Below, piece by piece: positions 20,049-23,325 of a stretch of DNA of 23,325 bases. A program made the position numbers and the translations under genes. Under the pieces are notes generated by a model. That model saw only the letters and a list, made by a program, of their open reading frames with translations, made no database searches and was not told where the DNA came from. The stretch covers positions 1 through 23,325 of the forward strand of contig JASLIG010000085.1 in assembly GCA_030152805.1 (NCBI GenBank), written 5' to 3'. The stretch is from Solirubrobacterales bacterium. GTDB lineage: Bacteria; Actinomycetota; Thermoleophilia; Solirubrobacterales; 70-9. Position 1 is the first letter of the stretch; each line of letters starts with the position of its first letter.

Positions 20049-21625
20049 TGGCTGCCTTCAGGGGTGATCAGACGCTTGGCGATCGAGCGAGTGACGCAAT
20101 CGGGAGGAACGACGAGCGCTTTCTGGGCCGGTGTTTCGGATGCGGCAGGGAGATCAATCGCCCGGCAGGTCGACATCACTGCGAGAGTCGCCGACGTATT
20201 CGTTCGCTTCAGGATCAACTGCGGATACAGCGCCAGCCCCAGGATGCAGAGCACCAGCGGTGCCAGCACGACCCCATCGCGCCAATTGATCTCGCGCGAT
20301 TCGAGCCCCTCCGGCCGGCGGTTGTGCATCGTTCGCTGGTAGAGCCTCAGCGCGTAGTAGGCGCTCATCGCCACGCCGGAGATGGCGACGAAGGCGAAGA
20401 CGATCTTCGAGTCGAAGAGGCCGTTGAGGATGTAGAACTCGCCGACGAAATTGGCCGAGCCGGGCATTGCCAGCGTCGCCAGGGTGACGATCAGGAAGAG
20501 TGCGGCCAGCACCGGGGCCTTCATCGCCATCCCGCCCATCTCGCGCAGGTCCTCCGTGCCGCTGCGCTCGGCGAGGATCGCGACGATGACGAAGAGCGGC
20601 GCGACGACGAGGCCGTGGTTGACCATCTGCAGGATCGCCCCGTCGGCGCCGTCGGCGGAGAGGGCGAAGATCCCGGCCGTTATGAAGCCGAGCTGCGCCA
20701 CCGAGGAGTAGCCGGCGATCAGCCGCACGTTGGTCTGGGTGAAGGCCATCACCGAGCCGTAGAGGATCGAGGCCAGGGCGATGACCAGGACCACCTCCTG
20801 GAATTCGACCGTCGCATGCGGGAAGAGCGGCAGAACGACGCGGAGGAAGCCGTATGCGCCGACCTTGGCCAGCACGCCGGAGAAGACCGCCAGCGCCGGC
20901 AGCGGCGCCGCCCGGTAGGCGTCGGGCATCCAGCCGTGCAGGAGGAAGGCCGGCATCTTGACCAGGAACGCCGCGGCGAAGAACCAGAAGATCCAGCGCT
21001 GGCTGCCCTCGGCGAGCGGGTGCTGGGCCAGTTCGGCGATCGAGAAGGTGATCTTGCCGCCGTCGGCGGCGATGATCGCGGTGGCGATCGCCGCGACCAG
21101 CATCAGCAGCGAGCCGATCAGCGTGTAGACGATCATCTTCAGCGTCGCCGCCGAGGCGGTCGGGCCGTCCTCGCAATCCGTGCCCCAGGCGCCGAAGAGG
21201 AAGTAGAACGGCACCAGCATCAGGTCGAAGAAGAGGACGAAGAGCAGCAGGTCCTGGGCCAGGAACGAGCCCAGGGTTGCCGTCTCGCCGAGCAGCATCA
21301 TCAGGAAGAAGAGATGGGGACGGTCCTGCTCGCGAAAGGCGGCGAAGGCCGTGCCCGCTGTCCACAGCACCGCCGTCAGCAGGATCAGGAAGACGTTGAG
21401 CCCGTCGAGCCCGAGGCTGTAGTCGACGCCGAGGCCGGGGATCCAGTTGACGTCGACCGTGTCCTGCAGGACGGCCGCGCCCGAGTCGAAGCCGGCGACG
21501 AGCGAGATCGCGATGCCGAGCGTCACGGCGGCGCCCAGCGTCGCCCACCAGCCGGCGTAGCGGCGCGGCACGGCGAGGCCGACGAAGCCGAAGACCAACG
21601 GTGTCCAGAGCAGCGAGTTGATCAT
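20045..21625 (-). CDS. nuoM: NADH-quinone oxidoreductase subunit M
   Basis: 526 residues, about 14 membrane helices, the second antiporter-like pump of complex I. The frame is open far upstream across nuoL, but the protein begins at the ATG at 21625 (MINSLLWTPLVFGFVG), which overlaps the nuoL stop as ATGA. The TM7-TM8 block AFLVKMPAFLLHGWMPDAYRAAPLPALAVFSGVLAKVGAYGFLR (about 219-262) keeps the two pumping lysines (about 223 and 254). The TM5 segment reads LFVLFFDLMLVPFYFLFGAWG, with Asp134 where most NuoM proteins have the essential Glu. The HTEAPT motif of many NuoM proteins is replaced by YRAAPL. The C-terminus (about 480-526) is a polar extension beyond the last helix. Confidence 0.96.
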   Translation of the reverse strand: MINSLLWTPLVFGFVGLAVPRRYAGWWATLGAAVTLGIAISLVAGFDSGAAVLQDTVDVNWIPGLGVDYSLGLDGLNVFLILLTAVLWTAGTAFAAFREQDRPHLFFLMMLLGETATLGSFLAQDLLLFVLFFDLMLVPFYFLFGAWGTDCEDGPTASAATLKMIVYTLIGSLLMLVAAIATAIIAADGGKITFSIAELAQHPLAEGSQRWIFWFFAAAFLVKMPAFLLHGWMPDAYRAAPLPALAVFSGVLAKVGAYGFLRVVLPLFPHATVEFQEVVLVIALASILYGSVMAFTQTNVRLIAGYSSVAQLGFITAGIFALSADGADGAILQMVNHGLVVAPLFVIVAILAERSGTEDLREMGGMAMKAPVLAALFLIVTLATLAMPGSANFVGEFYILNGLFDSKIVFAFVAISGVAMSAYYALRLYQRTMHNRRPEGLESREINWRDGVVLAPLVLCILGLALYPQLILKRTNTSATLAVMSTCRAIDLPAASETPAQKALVVPPDCVTRSIAKRLITPEGSQ

Positions 21626-23325
21626 GAGCTGGAGAGCAGGAAGTAGAGGGCGAGGCCGGCGAAGCCGACGATCAGGAGCAGCGCGTAGCTGCGCACGAAG
21701 CCGCTCTGCACGACGCGGACGATGCGGCCACCACCGCCGACCACGTCCTCGGTGCCGCTGACGAGGCCGTCGACGACGAGGCGCTCGAAGGTGCGGTTGG
21801 CGAAACGGCCGATCGCCAGCGCCGGGCGCACGATCAGGAAGTCGATCGCCTCGTCGAAGTACCACTTGTTGTAGAGGAAGGTGTGGAGGGGGGCGAGACG
21901 CTGCTGCAGGGCGGCGGGCATCTCCGGCCGCGCGACGTAGAGGAAGTAGGCGATGCCGATCCCAGCCAGCGAGATCGCCGCGCCGATCGCGAGGCCGAGC
22001 CAGTCGGCGGCGATCGAGGGGTGGATCGCGGCCAGCGGCGAGTCGGCGAAGACCGGATCGAGGAACTTGGTCACCACGTCGTCGACGCCGGGGACCTGGA
22101 CCAGGCCGGCGAACAGAGCGCCGAAGGCGAGCACGCCCATCGCGATCCGCATCGGCAGCGACTGCTCGGCGATGTGGTGCTCGGCGCCTGGGAAGCCGAC
22201 CCCGGTGTCCTCCTCCTCGCCGGTCGCCGGATTGAAGGGATGGGCGTGGTGGACGTGTCCCGTGTCGATCAGCTCCTGCGCCTCGGGGCAGGGCTTGCCC
22301 GGCAGCACCCGGAAGATCAGGCGGAAGGTGTAGATCGCGGTCAGCAGCGCGCCGAGGTAGCCGAGCACGGTGAAGATCAGGTACATGCCGCCGCGGGCGC
22401 TCGCGTAGGCGAGGATCTCGTCCTTGGAGAAGAAGCCCGAGGTGCCGGGGAAGGCGGCCAGCGCGAGGCCGCCGCAGAGCATCGTCACCGAGGTGAAGCG
22501 CATCGCCCTGCCGAAGCCGCTCATCCGGTCGATGTTCTGCTCGTTGGCCATCGCAGCGATGATCGAGCCGGCCGCCATGAAGAGCAGCGCCTTGAAGAAG
22601 GCGTGGGTCATCAGGTGGAACATGCCGGCGCTGTAGGCGCCGATCGAGACGCCGACGATCATGTAGCCGATTTGGCTCATCGTCGAGTAGGCGATCGCCC
22701 GCTTCAGGTCGGTCATCACCAGCGCGATCGTCGCCGCGACCAGCAGCGTCGCCAGGCCGACGAAGGCGGCGATGTCGGCGGCGGTGGGGGCGAGGACGAA
22801 GAGCGCGTGGGTGCGGGCGATCAGGTAGACGCCGGCGGTGACCATCGTCGCCGCGTGGATCAGCGAGGAGACCGGCGTCGGGCCCTCCATCGCGTCGGGC
22901 AGCCAGGTGTGGAAAGGCAGCTGCGCCGACTTGGCGAAGGCACCGACGAGGAGCAGCAGGCAGATCGCCGTGATCGTCCACTCGTTGGTGCTGAACACGT
23001 GAGGAGCCTTGGCGAAGACCTCGCTGTATTCGAAAGTCCCCAGTTCGCGGAAGATCAGGAAGGCGGCGAGGACGAGGCCGATGTCCCCGACGACATTGAT
23101 CACGAAGGCCTTCATCCCCGCCTTGGTCGCCGTCCCCCGCCGGTACCAGAAGCTGATCAGCGCGTAGGAGGCGAAGCCGACGAAGGCCCAGCCGACGATC
23201 AGCAGGACGAAGTTGCCGGCGAGGACGAGCAGCAGCATCGAGAAGACGAAGAAGTTGAGGTAGCTGAAGAAGCGGTGGTAGCCCTCGTCGGACTGCATGT
23301 AGCCGAACGAGTAGAGGTGGATCAG
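21622..23325 (-). CDS. nuoL: NADH-quinone oxidoreductase subunit L (5' end outside window)
   Basis: 567 codons are present. The frame runs off the right edge (LIHLYSFGYM precedes the first internal Met at 23298), so roughly the first 100 residues are missing. NuoL is the distal antiporter-like subunit, with a long lateral helix along the membrane arm. Diagnostic blocks: SDEGYHRFFSYLNFFVFSM, the TM7-TM8 segment FHTWLPDAMEGPTPVSSLIHAATMVTAGVYLIAR, and AYSTMSQIGYMIVG. The C-terminal part includes LHTFLYNKWYFDEAIDFLIVRP, the conserved region before the final helices. The order on the minus strand is nuoL, nuoM, nuoN with 4-bp overlaps; upstream nuo genes should lie beyond the right edge. Confidence 0.97.
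   Translation of the reverse strand: MIHLYSFGYMQSDEGYHRFFSYLNFFVFSMLLLVLAGNFVLLIVGWAFVGFASYALISFWYRRGTATKAGMKAFVINVVGDIGLVLAAFLIFRELGTFEYSEVFAKAPHVFSTNEWTITAICLLLLVGAFAKSAQLPFHTWLPDAMEGPTPVSSLIHAATMVTAGVYLIARTHALFVLAPTAADIAAFVGLATLLVAATIALVMTDLKRAIAYSTMSQIGYMIVGVSIGAYSAGMFHLMTHAFFKALLFMAAGSIIAAMANEQNIDRMSGFGRAMRFTSVTMLCGGLALAAFPGTSGFFSKDEILAYASARGGMYLIFTVLGYLGALLTAIYTFRLIFRVLPGKPCPEAQELIDTGHVHHAHPFNPATGEEEDTGVGFPGAEHHIAEQSLPMRIAMGVLAFGALFAGLVQVPGVDDVVTKFLDPVFADSPLAAIHPSIAADWLGLAIGAAISLAGIGIAYFLYVARPEMPAALQQRLAPLHTFLYNKWYFDEAIDFLIVRPALAIGRFANRTFERLVVDGLVSGTEDVVGGGGRIVRVVQSGFVRSYALLLIVGFAGLALYFLLSSS

Noticed and set aside
21626..22981. The nuoM frame is open across most of nuoL.
   Set aside because: The sequence is Arg/Pro-rich shadow of nuoL; the nuoM protein and its ATGA junction begin at 21625.

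Overview
The window is very GC-rich, densely coded and strongly biased to G/C at third codon positions. The gene content points to a high-GC actinobacterium, most likely of the Thermoleophilia/Solirubrobacterales type. That assignment is an inference from three things: the style of the surface proteins (decapeptide-repeat stalk), a double-length ThyX, and start codons placed just after a bare TANNNT -10 box. No ribosomal RNA or tRNA gene, CRISPR array, transposase or phage gene was seen.

Layout from left to right. The 3' end of a DEAD-box RNA helicase gene (1-588, +) is followed by a two-component operon on the minus strand (histidine kinase 980-2281, response regulator 618-983, ATGA overlap). 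A phosphotransferase of the APH/ACAD10-11 type (2259-3326, +) leads into a slightly less GC-rich surface-protein pair: a repeat-stalk protein (3443-4108) and a probable lipoprotein (4176-4661), separated by a strong hairpin terminator. Facing them are an ACAD11-like acyl-CoA dehydrogenase (4693-5955, -) and a short RibD-C/DHFR-fold reductase (5970-6536, -). Next come a secreted GH26 glycosidase (6601-8136, -) and a PAPS sulfotransferase (8226-9215, -). The sulfotransferase is divergent from a flippase-like membrane protein (9237-10241, +), and one symmetric -10 box appears to serve both. A small membrane protein (10281-10841), a Flp/TadE-like prepilin-type protein (10944-11639, -), a 92-residue unknown (11721-11999), a remnant methyltransferase (12131-12772, -) and a membrane protein (12820-13653) follow. 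A fused double ThyX (13601-15199, -), a VOC protein and an AEC transporter (15302-16494, -), and a long-chain acyl-CoA synthetase (16675-18429, -) lead to the end of the nuo operon: nuoN, nuoM and partial nuoL, all on the minus strand and linked by 4-base ATGA overlaps.

Functional themes. Acyl metabolism recurs: the APH-type kinase, the ACAD11-like dehydrogenase and the acyl-CoA synthetase. Kinase and dehydrogenase are the two halves of the animal ACAD10/ACAD11 fusions and may act together on hydroxy acids; this is inference. The nuo genes encode the three antiporter-like proton-pumping subunits of respiratory complex I. Several genes concern the cell surface (stalk protein, lipoprotein, GH26, sulfotransferase, prepilin-like protein).

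Most notable. (1) Ten genes have a TANNNT box 6-9 nt before the start codon and no Shine-Dalgarno sequence, so leaderless transcription looks like the local default; the pattern also fixes several starts. (2) The double ThyX has complementary damage to its signature motif in its two halves. (3) A 114-bp triple-nested inverted repeat lies between convergent genes. (4) One methyltransferase-family protein keeps both ends but has lost its SAM-binding core. I found no convincing new defence or mobile system.
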